Notes: a model not told the origin generated them from the sequence alone. DNA of 35,223 bases from CAZVEV01 sp964625865 (GCA_964625865.1 CAZVEV010000032.1:1-35223); one strand, 5' to 3'; shown: positions 1-8,283, numbered from the stretch's first letter. A program made the numbers and translations.

Positions 1-1512
1 CGGAACGTCCTGTTGCAGAAGTCCTTCGGCTCGCCGAAGGTCACCAAGGACGGCGTGACGGTTGCGAAGGAAGTCGAGCTTGCCGGACCGTTCGAGAACA
101 TGGGCGCGAAGATGGCCAACCAGGTCGCTTCGAAGACCGCCGACGTCGCCGGCGACGGGACGACCTCCGCGGTCGTGCTTGCCGAGGCGATCATGACCGA
201 AGGGCTGAAGAACGTCACCGCCGGGGCGAACCCGATGGCGCTGAAGCGCGGCATCGACGCGGCGGTCGCCGCCGCCATCGACGCGGTCGCCGACCAGGCC
301 AAGCCCTGCAAGACCACCGATGACCTGCGGAACGTCGCAACGGTATCGTCCAACTGGGACCCGCAGATCGGCCAGTTGATTGCCGAGGCCTTCGAGGCCG
401 TCGGCGTCAACGGCGTGGTCACCGTCGAGGAAGGCAAGGGCATTGCCAGCGATCTGGAGCTGGTCGAGGGCATGCAGTTCGACAAGGGCTACATCTCCCC
501 GTACTTCGCGACCGACCCGGCGACCCTTGAGGCCGTCCTCGAAGACGCGCAGATCCTGATCCACGAGAAGAAGATCTCCTCGCTTCGCGACCTGATTCCC
601 GTTCTGGAGAAGATCTCCACGACGGGCAAGCCGCTGTTGGTGCTCGCCGAAGACGTTGACGGCGAGGCGTTGGCGGGCCTGGTGATCAACCGCTTGCGCG
701 GCGTGCTGAAGGTCTGTGCGGTCAAGGCCCCGGCGTTCGGCGACCGTCGCAAGGCGATCCTGGGCGATATCGCGGTCCTTACCGGCGGACAGGTCATCAG
801 CGAAGACCTGGGCCTGAAGCTCGAGAACATCGAGGCCGCCATGCTCGGCCAGGCCAAGCGGGTCGTCATCTCCAAGGACACCACGACGATCATGGAAGGC
901 GCGGGCAAGAAGAAGGACGTCCAGGGGCGGATCGAGATGATTCGCGCCCAGATGGAGAAGACCACCAGCGACTACGATCGCGAGAAGCTGGCCGAGCGAC
1001 TGGCCAAGCTGACCGGCGGGGTGGCGGTGATCAACGCGGGCGCCCCCAGCGAAGCGGAGATGAAGGAACGCAAGGACCTGATCGACGACGCGATGCACGC
1101 GACCCGGGCGGCCGGCCAGGAAGGCATCGTTCCCGGCGGCGGGGTGGCATTGCTCCGTGCGACTGAGGCCGTGCAGGCCGTTCGCGCCAAGGTGCGCGGC
1201 GAAGAGAAGATTGGCGTGGACATTGTCGCCCGCGCGTTGGGCGCCCCGGCCCGTCAGATCGTTGCCAACACCGGCGAGGAAGGCGACGTCGTCGTCGACG
1301 AGATCCTCAAGGCCAAGGGCGCGATGGGCTACAACGCGTCGACCGGCGAGTACGTTGACATGGTCAAGACGGGCATCATCGACCCGGCCAAGGTGGTCCG
1401 GACGGCGTTGCAGAACGCGGCCTCGATGGCCGGTCTGCTCCTGACGACCGACCTGATGGTGACCGACTACGACGAGAAGACCGAGGACGAGATCCCCGGC
1501 GCGGTACACTGA
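1..1512 (+). CDS. groEL: Chaperonin GroEL (Hsp60), 5' end outside window
   Basis: ATP-driven cytosolic folding chaperonin that works as a 14-mer with GroES. The frame is open from base 1 (R-N-V-L-L-Q-K-S-F-G), matching the GRNV(V/L)-KSFG segment near residue 36 of family members, so about 34 N-terminal residues are missing. Visible marks are the ATP-site segment GDGTT (the catalytic Asp is present), the apical-domain stretch with EGMQFDKGY-ISPYF, and the C-terminal equatorial motif DDAMHATRAA-EGIVPGGGVAL, which retains the hydrolytic Asp of the family. The protein ends EIPGAVH and lacks the Gly-Gly-Met tail of many GroELs. It is followed by dnaJ and grpE on the same strand, giving a folding cluster. 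No groES is visible, and it would have to lie upstream of the window. Identity is secure; the full length cannot be judged. Confidence 0.98.
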   Translation, partial: RNVLLQKSFGSPKVTKDGVTVAKEVELAGPFENMGAKMANQVASKTADVAGDGTTSAVVLAEAIMTEGLKNVTAGANPMALKRGIDAAVAAAIDAVADQAKPCKTTDDLRNVATVSSNWDPQIGQLIAEAFEAVGVNGVVTVEEGKGIASDLELVEGMQFDKGYISPYFATDPATLEAVLEDAQILIHEKKISSLRDLIPVLEKISTTGKPLLVLAEDVDGEALAGLVINRLRGVLKVCAVKAPAFGDRRKAILGDIAVLTGGQVISEDLGLKLENIEAAMLGQAKRVVISKDTTTIMEGAGKKKDVQGRIEMIRAQMEKTTSDYDREKLAERLAKLTGGVAVINAGAPSEAEMKERKDLIDDAMHATRAAGQEGIVPGGGVALLRATEAVQAVRAKVRGEEKIGVDIVARALGAPARQIVANTGEEGDVVVDEILKAKGAMGYNASTGEYVDMVKTGIIDPAKVVRTALQNAASMAGLLLTTDLMVTDYDEKTEDEIPGAVH

Positions 1513-1515
1513 TTC

Positions 1516-1669
1516 CATTGCGGATTGCGGCTTTCGGATTGCGGATTCATGCGATCCGCAGACCGATGTTCGCTAACGAGATTGCGCGATGGGGCGCCGA
1601 CGCATGTGCGGAGGCGCCCCTCGTCGCGCGATTGGAAATCCGCAGTCCGCAATCCGAAATCCGCAATCG
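1516..1669. repeat. GATTGCGG-type inverted element between groEL and dnaJ
   Basis: The whole groEL-dnaJ spacer is palindromic. The left arm (1516-1547) is built from ATTGCGGATT and TTTCGGATTGCGGATT words. The right arm (1635-1669) carries the reverse complement of the same words, with imperfect register. Between them is a perfect 8-bp hairpin (GGGGCGCC at 1591-1598 with GGCGCCCC at 1613-1620), whose flanks (about 1581-1590 and 1621-1632) are also partly complementary. No transposase or coding sequence is present. It resembles a dispersed non-autonomous or REP-like element. It could also act as an attenuator or RNA-stability structure between groEL and dnaJ; that is inference. Confidence 0.75.
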
Positions 1670-1672
1670 AGT

Positions 1673-2812
1673 ATGTCTGAGCAGAAGCGCGATTATTATG
1701 AGGTCCTCGGAGTCGACCGCGATGCGGGCGCCGACGAGATCAAGCGCGCCTATCGGCGCGGGGCGCTGAAGAACCACCCGGACAACTACAAGGGCGACAA
1801 GGCCGAGGGCGAGAAGATCTTCAAGGAACTCGCCGAGGCCTACGAAGTGCTCTCCGATCCGGTTAAGCGCAAGCAGTACGACCAGTTCGGCCATGCCGGA
1901 CTGCGCGGCGCGGGCATGCACGATTTCTCGTCGATGGGGTTCGGCGACATCTTTTCGATGTTCGAGGACATCTTCGGCGGGGGCGGGTTCGGCAGTCGTT
2001 CGGCCAACCGCGCCGCCGACCGGGGCTACGACCTTGAGACGCAGGTGGAGGTCACGCTGGAACAGGTGGCCACCGGCACGGAGCAGACGCTCGAGTCCGA
2101 GCGGATGGACGTGTGCGAAACGTGCAGCGGCAGCGGGTCCAAGCCGGGGACCGAGCCGGCCAAGTGCGAGACATGCGGCGGCTATGGCGAGGTCCGCCAG
2201 CAGGCGCCGGGGCTGTTCGGCATGAGTGTACGGATTACGGCCTGTCCGCAGTGTCGCGGGCGGGGCGTGAAGATAACCGACCCGTGCAAGGATTGTCGCG
2301 GCGCGGGGCGGTCCCGCAAGAAGCGCGTCCTGTCGGTTCGGGTCCCGCCGGGCATCCGCGACGGGCAGGTGGTGCGGATTCGCGGCGAGGGCGAGCCCGG
2401 ACGGTCGGGCACGAGTCGTGGCGACCTGCACTGCTACGTCCGCGTGCTCGAGCACCCCATGCTCACGCGCCGCGGCGACGACCTGGTCTGTGCCGTGCCG
2501 ATCGCGTTTTCCGTCGCCGCCCTCGGTGGGAAGATCGAGGTCCCCACGCTGGTCGGCCCCGAGCAACTGGACGTGCCGGCCGGCACGCAGAACCTCGACG
2601 TGATCACGATGAAGCGGCGCGGCATGCCCTCGCTCCGGTCAGGGCGCTCGGGCGATCAGCACGTGCAGATCTTCGTCGAAGTCCCCAAGACGCTCACCGA
2701 CGAGCAGCGCGAACTGCTCGCCAAGTTCGCCGAAACCGAAGAGGCCAACGTCACCCCCCAGCGCAAGGGCTTCTTCGAGAAGCTCAAGGACTACTTTGGC
2801 AAGGAATCGTAA
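1673..2812 (+). CDS. dnaJ: Chaperone DnaJ (Hsp40, class A)
   Basis: Co-chaperone that delivers substrates to DnaK and stimulates its ATPase in the cytosol. The chosen start is ATG 1673 (MSEQKRDYYEVLGV), because the J domain begins at once; an earlier in-frame start would translate the upstream repeat. The 379-residue protein has an N-terminal J domain with HPD at residues 35-37, a short Gly/Phe region (GFGDIF...FGGGGFG), a central zinc domain with four CxxCxGxG-type repeats (CETCSGSG, CETCGGYG, CPQCRGRG, CKDCRGAG), and the C-terminal substrate-binding beta domains. The length is normal. No strong Shine-Dalgarno sequence is visible. The gene lies 9 nt before grpE, so the two are almost certainly co-transcribed. 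dnaK is not in the window. The call is firm. Confidence 0.97.
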   Translation: MSEQKRDYYEVLGVDRDAGADEIKRAYRRGALKNHPDNYKGDKAEGEKIFKELAEAYEVLSDPVKRKQYDQFGHAGLRGAGMHDFSSMGFGDIFSMFEDIFGGGGFGSRSANRAADRGYDLETQVEVTLEQVATGTEQTLESERMDVCETCSGSGSKPGTEPAKCETCGGYGEVRQQAPGLFGMSVRITACPQCRGRGVKITDPCKDCRGAGRSRKKRVLSVRVPPGIRDGQVVRIRGEGEPGRSGTSRGDLHCYVRVLEHPMLTRRGDDLVCAVPIAFSVAALGGKIEVPTLVGPEQLDVPAGTQNLDVITMKRRGMPSLRSGRSGDQHVQIFVEVPKTLTDEQRELLAKFAETEEANVTPQRKGFFEKLKDYFGKES

Positions 2813-2821
2813 GTCACCGTC

Positions 2822-3412
2822 ATGACCAGGAAGAAAGCCAAACAACCCGACGACGTCCCGCCGGCTGAGAGTCCCGAGATCGACGCGATTGAGGACATGA
2901 TCGAGGGCGGCCCCGCCGTGGTCCCCGCCGATGAGCCGATGACCGTCGAGGACGAACGTGACGATCTGCTGGCGCGGCTGCAGCGTCTGTCGGCAGACTA
3001 CGTCAACTATCAGAAACGCGCCCGACGCGACATCGACCAGACGCGACAGTTTGCCAACGATGACCTCATCAAGGCCCTCCTGCCGGTAATCGACGACATG
3101 GAGAGGGCCCTGGCGGCCGCTCGGGACAACCACGGCGAGGACGATCCGCTGTTCCAGGGCATGCAACTGGTCCACGACAAGGCGCTCGAGACACTGGGGC
3201 GCTTTGGCGTGACGGTCATCGAGGCCGCAGGTGAGCCGTTCGACCCCGACCGCCACACCGCCATGATGCAGCAGGCCGACCAAGACCACGAGCCCAACAC
3301 GGTGTTACAGGAAGTCCAGCGCGGCTACGAGCTGCGCGGGCGGATCCTCAGGCCGTCGGCGGTGGTCATCTCAAAGATGCCCGATTCACCCGGCGCCGAC
3401 AACGAGGACTGA
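2822..3412 (+). CDS. grpE: GrpE nucleotide-exchange factor
   Basis: Cytosolic exchange factor that releases ADP from DnaK, completing the DnaK-DnaJ-GrpE cycle. The 196-residue protein begins with an acidic, probably disordered tail of about 45 residues. A long helical segment follows with the family signature NYQKRARRDI and LLPVIDDMERALAA. The C-terminal beta domain carries FDPDRHTAMMQQ and ends RGYELRGRILRPSAVVISK, matching the GrpE C-terminal signature. The start ATG 2822 is 9 nt after the dnaJ stop, preceded by a GGAA sequence inside the end of dnaJ, which suggests translational coupling. Length and domain order are normal for the family. Confidence 0.97.
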   Translation: MTRKKAKQPDDVPPAESPEIDAIEDMIEGGPAVVPADEPMTVEDERDDLLARLQRLSADYVNYQKRARRDIDQTRQFANDDLIKALLPVIDDMERALAAARDNHGEDDPLFQGMQLVHDKALETLGRFGVTVIEAAGEPFDPDRHTAMMQQADQDHEPNTVLQEVQRGYELRGRILRPSAVVISKMPDSPGADNED

Positions 3413-3443
3413 TCCGCCAAGCGGATTTGCGCAGGAGAAGACC

Positions 3444-3785
3444 ATGCCGACATACGACTACGAGTGCAACGCATGCGGTCACACGTTTGAGAAGTTCCAG
3501 TCCATCACGGCCTCGGCGGTTCGCAAGTGTCCCGAGTGCAGCAAGCTCAAGGTGCGCCGGCTGATCGGCACGGGGGCGGGGATCATCTTCAAGGGCAGCG
3601 GCTTCTACCAGACCGACTACCGCAGCGACTCATACCGCAAGGCCGCCGAAAAGGACAAGTCCGCCGCCACCAGTTCCACCTCGTCGTCGACTGATTCCAA
3701 GACGACCAAGAACAAGACTGAGTCAAAGGCGAAGACCGACTCGTCCACGTCGAAGGCTTCCGCTCCCAAGGGCGCGTCCGACTGA
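3444..3785 (+). CDS. FmdB-family zinc-ribbon protein
   Basis: Small protein of the FmdB/CxxC_CXXC_SSSS family. It begins MPTYDYECNACGHTFEKFQ and has two CxxC knuckles (C8-C11 and C29-C32), forming a single zinc ribbon in the first 45 residues, followed by the typical GTGAGIIFKGSGFYQTDYR segment. The last 50 residues are low-complexity Ser/Thr/Lys/Ala and probably disordered. The start ATG has GGAG nine bases upstream. It follows grpE by 31 nt on the same strand and may be part of the folding operon. The biochemical role of the family is poorly defined (originally a proposed regulator of formamidase genes), so no function is assigned beyond the family name. Confidence 0.9.
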   Translation: MPTYDYECNACGHTFEKFQSITASAVRKCPECSKLKVRRLIGTGAGIIFKGSGFYQTDYRSDSYRKAAEKDKSAATSSTSSSTDSKTTKNKTESKAKTDSSTSKASAPKGASD

Positions 3786-3814
3786 CGCGCACTGGTCGTT
3801 TCGACACGAGGCGC

Positions 3815-3949
3815 AAACGCCCGCAGGCTCCGCCTGTGGGGTGTCCGCGAATGAGGAATACCTCCCCTGGACCGTTCCGCAGACAGGTGTCCGTGAACGT
3901 GACGGATGCTCGGTCGCAGATACCCCACGGGTGGAACCCGTGGGCGTTT
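3815..3949 (+). repeat. Double-hairpin dispersed element, copy 1
   Basis: The 298-nt spacer 3786-4083 has no gene; most of it is this element. It is bounded by two hairpins that are also inverted copies of each other. The left hairpin is CCCGCAGGC-TCC-GCCTGTGGG (3820-3840, one G-T pair) and the right is CCCACGGGT-GGA-ACCCGTGGG (3923-3943, perfect 9-bp stem). The outer arms AAACGCCC and GGGCGTTT are complementary. A second copy lies at 23408-23552 in the opposite orientation and shares the internal ACGTGACGGATGC word. No coding capacity is evident. Confidence 0.8.
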
Positions 3950-3991
3950 GACGTGTCGCCACCCCTTATCCTGATCGAGAGACCTCGGGCG

Positions 3992-4020
3992 TTGCGGAAT
4001 GTGCGGGGGACTGCGATAAT
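3992..4020 (+). promoter_or_regulatory. Sigma70-like promoter for the 4084 gene
   Basis: TTGCGG at 3992-3997 and GATAAT at 4015-4020 are separated by 17 nt, a good match to a housekeeping promoter. The expected transcription start near 4027 would give a leader of about 57 nt before ATG 4084. It lies directly downstream of the double-hairpin element. Confidence 0.5.
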
Positions 4021-4083
4021 GCCTCTGTGCGACCCCTCGCGCGGGGTGCACGCCTGTGGGCACCTGACCGAAAGGCGAGAGCG

Positions 4084-5622
4084 ATGGCAATGTTCGGAAT
4101 GATAGAAGTACTGATGGCCGTGCTGGCCGGCGGCGGGGGCAACGATCTGCTGGACTACATGCCGACCAAGGCATACTGGCAGTCCAAGGGCGTTGCCGTG
4201 ACGGCCCAGGCGATGCAGGACGAACTGACGCCGGTGTCCAAGGAGGCGATCGCGGCCCTGATCAAGGACCTGACGGGTAACGACGAGGCCAAGCGCACCG
4301 CTGCGGCGGGGCGGCTGGCGGGAGTAGGCATATCCATCATGCCGCAACTGGAGAAGGCCGCCGCAGCGGCCCAGGGCGACCCCGAGAAGGCCGGGGCGAT
4401 TCAGCAGTTGATCGGCAGGCTGTACACGGCGCGTCAGGCCGGCGCGGTGCGACGGCTGATGGCCATCCGCACGCTGGGCCAGTTGAAGTGTCGGCCGGCT
4501 TTGGGCACGCTCAAGGGTTTGCTGAAGTCCAAGGCGTTGTTCGAGGCCGAGTACGCGGCGGCGGCGATTGCGGCGATCGAGGGCAAGGCCTGGAAGCGCC
4601 CGGGCGCGGGGGCCAAGACGCTGGCCGGCGACGTGTGGCGCCTGCCGGCCAACTGCGGCATCGTGGCCCAGATGACCATGCCTCCGGGCGCCCCGGTGGA
4701 CATCGCCAAGCTGATCAAGAACGTCGGCCAGTTGCCTAACGGGATGACGGCCGAGCAGATCATGGCCCAGGGCACGAAGATGCTTGTGATGGCTGCGGAA
4801 GTGGTGGGCAATATCCGGTTCGACAGCGTGACGATGGGCGTTGCAGGCGACGTGGGGAACCGGTCGGGCTTCGCCGTGTTCGTCGGACGCGGGAAGTACG
4901 ACTCCAAGACCATTGCGGCCCTGATAGGCGAGCAGGGGCGGCGGACCAAGACCGAGACAATCAACGGCATCGACGTGGTCATGCCTGACAACGAGGTCGC
5001 GCTGATCATACCTTCCGACGACATGTTCGTCATGTGCACCGGGCCCAACCGCCAGGCCTTGCCCCTGGGCGAAGTGACGTCGGCGATCAAGAGCGGCAAG
5101 GGGGGGCTCACGCCCGCGAGCAAACTGGGCAAGCTGATCAAGACCGTCGACACCTCCCAGCCGCTGTGGGCGGCGGCGACCATCACCGACGCGTACCAGG
5201 TCGCCGGGCCGATGATCTCGGCATTCAAGACGATCACCCTGGTGGGCAAGCCCGCAAAGGGTGGACAACTGTTCACGGTGACGGGCAAGGGCACGGACGC
5301 CGACGCCGTCGGCGCTGCGGTCAAGGAGTTCACCGGGCATATCGCCAAGGGCATCGGCGAGGTCGAGCGTCAGGTCCAGCGTGGCGGACCGCAGAGCCAA
5401 CTGCTCAAGCCGATCCTGGAGTTCATGAAGAGCATGAAGGCCGAGTCCAACGGCACGTCAGCAACGGTCACCGCGACGCTGAAGGGAAGCGCAACGGGCG
5501 CGATGCTGGTCATGCCGATGCTCATGTTCACCGCCCGGGCCTCCCACGACATAAAGGAGATGGAGGGGCCGCCCGAGGCCGTGCCACAAGACGCACCACA
5601 GCCGGCGCCCGACCGTAACTGA
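4084..5622 (+). CDS. Unknown protein with HEAT-like helical N-terminal region
   Basis: I do not recognise a defined family. The start is set at ATG 4084 (MAMFGMIEVLMAV), preceded by AGGCGAGAG and downstream of a plausible promoter, giving 512 residues. The first 180 or so residues are Ala/Leu-rich and helical, with short repeats resembling HEAT units (EAKRTAAAGRLAGVG, RRLMAIRTLGQLKCRPAL, FEAEYAAAAIAAIEG). Residues from about 190 look like alternating alpha/beta segments (VVGNIRFDSVTMGVAGD, SGFAVFVGRGKYD, NGIDVVMPDNEVALIIPSDD). The tail is Pro-rich. The N-terminus is hydrophobic but lacks a clear positively charged signal-peptide start, so localisation is uncertain. It stands alone, convergent with the next gene. 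Confidence 0.75.
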   Translation: MAMFGMIEVLMAVLAGGGGNDLLDYMPTKAYWQSKGVAVTAQAMQDELTPVSKEAIAALIKDLTGNDEAKRTAAAGRLAGVGISIMPQLEKAAAAAQGDPEKAGAIQQLIGRLYTARQAGAVRRLMAIRTLGQLKCRPALGTLKGLLKSKALFEAEYAAAAIAAIEGKAWKRPGAGAKTLAGDVWRLPANCGIVAQMTMPPGAPVDIAKLIKNVGQLPNGMTAEQIMAQGTKMLVMAAEVVGNIRFDSVTMGVAGDVGNRSGFAVFVGRGKYDSKTIAALIGEQGRRTKTETINGIDVVMPDNEVALIIPSDDMFVMCTGPNRQALPLGEVTSAIKSGKGGLTPASKLGKLIKTVDTSQPLWAAATITDAYQVAGPMISAFKTITLVGKPAKGGQLFTVTGKGTDADAVGAAVKEFTGHIAKGIGEVERQVQRGGPQSQLLKPILEFMKSMKAESNGTSATVTATLKGSATGAMLVMPMLMFTARASHDIKEMEGPPEAVPQDAPQPAPDRN

Positions 5623-5677
5623 GTTCCGTTCGAGAGGCTCGGCGGGTGGCACCTTCAAGGGGCGCGATAGTCGTTCC

Positions 5678-5697
5678 GCGTGCAACACGTTGCACGC
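5678..5697. terminator. Hairpin between convergent genes
   Basis: A perfect 8-bp stem (GCGTGCAA with TTGCACGC) closes a 4-nt loop, 56 bp after one stop codon and 25 bp after the opposing one. There is no T-tract on either strand, so this is a terminator-like hairpin by position only. Confidence 0.4.
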
Positions 5698-5721
5698 CCT
5701 ACGCCTGGCCTGCCGGGCGGG

Positions 5722-7329
5722 TCATTTCTTGAAGTCGGTCACCACGCGGTTCCAGATCTTCAGTTCGTCGTAGACGACCGTTGCCTTGGTCGTCGTGCTC
5801 CGGCTGCGATGAATCAGCAACTGGGCGGGGAAGGGGTAGTCGGCAAACGGGTCGCCTGACGTCGGATTCCTGTAGTACTTGCCGAACGGCTTGCCGTTGA
5901 TCAGCATCGCGATCGCCGCCCCGCCGAACTTCTTGAGGCCCTTGGTGTCCCAGACGACCGCCACGTGGTTCCACGTGCCCACCGCGCTGAAGGCCGACGC
6001 GGCGTTGTTCTTGTTCCTGGAGTCCGTCCGGACGTAGTGCCCCCCGCTGCGGAGGTAGACGTAGGGCGTGTTCCGCGTGGTGTAGTTGCGATAGGTCAGC
6101 GAGACCGGCCCGCCGAGGATCTCGTAGTACCAGACCGTCGACGTGACGCGCTTGTTCTTGCCCGCCGCGGGCTTGCCCGGCTTCGAGACCGTCTTGATCC
6201 AGAACGCGATCGTCCCCCGCGGGGCTTCCTTGAGCATCTTGGACGGTACGTGCAGGCCCGCGACGTTGGTCTTGCTCGTCGAGATCTGCACGCCCTTGGC
6301 GATCTTGCCCTCGACGAACTTGTCGATGTTGGCGAACTCGACCTGCGGGCCGATGATCGACGGCGTGCCGTCCAGGCGGTTCCAGCAGATCAGGCCCTCC
6401 GGTACGAAGCCGGGGGTCACCGACAGCCCCGCCACCGAAGCGGCCGGCACGGCCACTGTCTTGCCGTCAGGCGTCTTGACGCCGATGGTCTTGTCTGTCA
6501 GCGCACGGCCGACCAGGTGGTCGCCGTTGCGGAGAATCACTCCCACGCGCGAGCGGTCGGTGGTGATCCCGAGCCGTGAGATCAGGCCTGTCGGCACGGT
6601 GAGTTTTCCGAGCGTCGCCTCAAGCGTCAGGGCCTTGATCCCGGCCGTGCCCTTGACCGTCTTCCCGCCGACAAGGGCGACCTCGATGCGGTCAGGCTTG
6701 TCGGACGTCGGCTCGGGCGGCGCCGGCGGGGCGCGGCGGACCGCGTTGAGGTCGGCCAGGTCCACAGAGAACGTGCCATAAACCCCCACCACGTCGAGGC
6801 GCCGCGTGGCCAATCGCCCTTCGATGATCTCCGTGGTCTTGTGGAGCGTAATGCGGTCCTTCGGACGGATGGGGCATCGCGGCGGGGCCGGGGCGCACGG
6901 AAGGGCCTGCGGCGGGCCGCGGAACGTGGCGAGGATGTCCTCGATGCGCATGCGCCGTTCGAGGTCGCCGTCGGTCACGTGGTCCGTGAGCATCAGGCTG
7001 ACGGCCGGGCCCATCGCGATCAGCGCCCGGTGGGCCGCCTTGCGCTCGTGCCATGACTGGGCGGCCAGTTGTGTGATCAGTTGCCTTGCCCGCCTGGCCA
7101 ACTCGGTCCGACTGACGAAGCCGGGCGTCAGGTCCCTGATGCTCTCTGTCCGCACGTTTCGCACCGCGCCGTCGGGGCCGGTGATGCCCACCTGCCTGGT
7201 GGCCAGTCGCGCGGTCATCACGGTCCCGTCCATGAAGAAGAGATTGAACACCGGGGCGGCGGTGTCCTTGCCCATCGCCGGGCCCGCGGCCAGAACGGCA
7301 GCAACTATGACCACACACGTGTACCTCAT
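5722..7329 (-). CDS. Exported protein with repeated beta modules and C-terminal LamG domain
   Basis: Probable secreted protein of 535 residues. Residues 1-20 form a signal peptide (MRYTCVVIVAAVLAAGPAMG). Four similar short beta modules of the pattern 'dG-x-x-h-G-L...h-T-x-d-G...h-p...h' occur at about residues 26-70, 157-198, 213-255 and 260-306. A helical HEAT-like stretch (about 85-135) sits between the first and second. The C-terminus (about 312-535) is a LamG/concanavalin-like domain (GLICWNRLDG, APRGTIAFWIKT, GTWNHVAVVWD, VVYDELKIWNRV). LamG domains usually bind glycans or proteins, so a surface binding role is likely, but the ligand is unknown. GGGAG lies just before the start codon. 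It is convergent with the HEAT-like gene and 237 nt from the next - strand gene. Confidence 0.8.
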   Translation of the reverse strand: MRYTCVVIVAAVLAAGPAMGKDTAAPVFNLFFMDGTVMTARLATRQVGITGPDGAVRNVRTESIRDLTPGFVSRTELARRARQLITQLAAQSWHERKAAHRALIAMGPAVSLMLTDHVTDGDLERRMRIEDILATFRGPPQALPCAPAPPRCPIRPKDRITLHKTTEIIEGRLATRRLDVVGVYGTFSVDLADLNAVRRAPPAPPEPTSDKPDRIEVALVGGKTVKGTAGIKALTLEATLGKLTVPTGLISRLGITTDRSRVGVILRNGDHLVGRALTDKTIGVKTPDGKTVAVPAASVAGLSVTPGFVPEGLICWNRLDGTPSIIGPQVEFANIDKFVEGKIAKGVQISTSKTNVAGLHVPSKMLKEAPRGTIAFWIKTVSKPGKPAAGKNKRVTSTVWYYEILGGPVSLTYRNYTTRNTPYVYLRSGGHYVRTDSRNKNNAASAFSAVGTWNHVAVVWDTKGLKKFGGAAIAMLINGKPFGKYYRNPTSGDPFADYPFPAQLLIHRSRSTTTKATVVYDELKIWNRVVTDFKK

Positions 7330-7410
7330 GGGCTCCCATCATACCGTCTGGGTGGGAAAATCTCGACACCATTCATCGCGCAGCACCCGCGAGAAGCCCC
7401 CTGGCATTGC

Positions 7411-7477
7411 GCAGGCCGCGTCTGGACGCCACAGGCGGGGGGAGGGTCCTTTCGCCGCTGGCATGCGGCCAGACCCC
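7411..7477 (+). repeat. ~90-bp intergenic element, copy 1 (short form)
   Basis: This copy is bounded by GCAGGCCGCGTCTGG (7411-7425) and GCGGCCAGACCCC (7465-7477). Both blocks recur exactly, in the same order on the opposite strand, at 35007-35021 and 34943-34955. The interior is shorter here (39 versus 51 nt). The rest of the 7330-7566 spacer shows nothing else recognisable. Confidence 0.6.
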
Positions 7478-7566
7478 CTCTACGGACCTCAGGCCGCGTG
7501 CTGGGCGTGACGGTTCGGCGCCACGTCGACAGCCGCTCTGCAGCCCACGGCACCCAGACATCCTCA

Positions 7567-8283
7567 TTATCGGTTGCGAACGGCGGGGGAAATGAGCGTG
7601 CCGAGAAGGGCAGCAAGCACGGCGATGGCGGGCCAGATCAGCCAAGCCCATAGCGGCGTCGGCAGCAGGTGGTCGATACGGGCCGCCGCGTTTCGCCAGA
7701 TCAGCAGGACGGGGGTGAGCATCCCGGCCAGATCGGCTGCGGCGGCGGTCAGGAACTCGGTGGCGATGTAGCAGGCGGCCGGGGCGCCCAGGGCGATCAG
7801 CCCCAGTCCGCCCGTCACCAGCCACGCTCCGCGGCGCCGGCGGGCGAAGTGTGCCCCGGCCAGCCACGCCAGCGGCCAGAAGGCGGCGAGGCAGACCACG
7901 TGGCGGACCACGTCGGTGACGGTGGCGTTGGCCAGGAAGGCCGCGGGGATGATAAACGGCAGGGCCAGCAGCATCCCCAGGCCCGACTCGGCGGTCACGG
8001 TGCGCCAATAGGTCGCGGGGGCAATGGGCGTGCCCTCGCCGCCGTATCGCCTGAGCAGGACCATCGGGTAGACCACGAGGATGAACATCAGTTGGGCCAC
8101 CGCGAGGGTCTGGAGGGTCGGCAGGGGGGCGGCGGGGCTGTGGGTCAGTTCGGGCCAGAGCGTCCGGGGCCAGAGCCCCGCGCCCAGACCTGCCAGCAGG
8201 ACCGCGAGGTACAGCACCCCCGCGGGGCGCCACACGCTCGCGCCGGTCGCGAGCGGCCGGGATGGCTCAGTAGACGCTGACAT
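7567..8283 (-). CDS. Polytopic membrane protein following ftsQ-like gene
   Basis: Unknown integral membrane protein of 238 residues. The start ATG 8283 (MSASTEPSRPLATG) overlaps the end of the upstream ftsQ-like gene by 17 nt, so the two are probably translationally coupled; a longer in-frame reading would run through that gene. About six hydrophobic segments are visible (for example AGVLYLAVLLAGLGAGL, LAVAQLMFILVVYPMVLL, LGMLLALPFIIPAAFLAN, VCLAAFWPLAWLAGAHF, WLVTGGLGLIALGAPAA, PLWAWLIWPAIAVLAALLG). There is no recognisable catalytic motif. It sits where ftsA would be expected in a division and cell-wall cluster but bears no resemblance to FtsA, an actin-like soluble ATPase. A role in envelope assembly is possible from position only. 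Confidence 0.75.
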   Translation of the reverse strand: MSASTEPSRPLATGASVWRPAGVLYLAVLLAGLGAGLWPRTLWPELTHSPAAPLPTLQTLAVAQLMFILVVYPMVLLRRYGGEGTPIAPATYWRTVTAESGLGMLLALPFIIPAAFLANATVTDVVRHVVCLAAFWPLAWLAGAHFARRRRGAWLVTGGLGLIALGAPAACYIATEFLTAAAADLAGMLTPVLLIWRNAAARIDHLLPTPLWAWLIWPAIAVLAALLGTLISPAVRNR

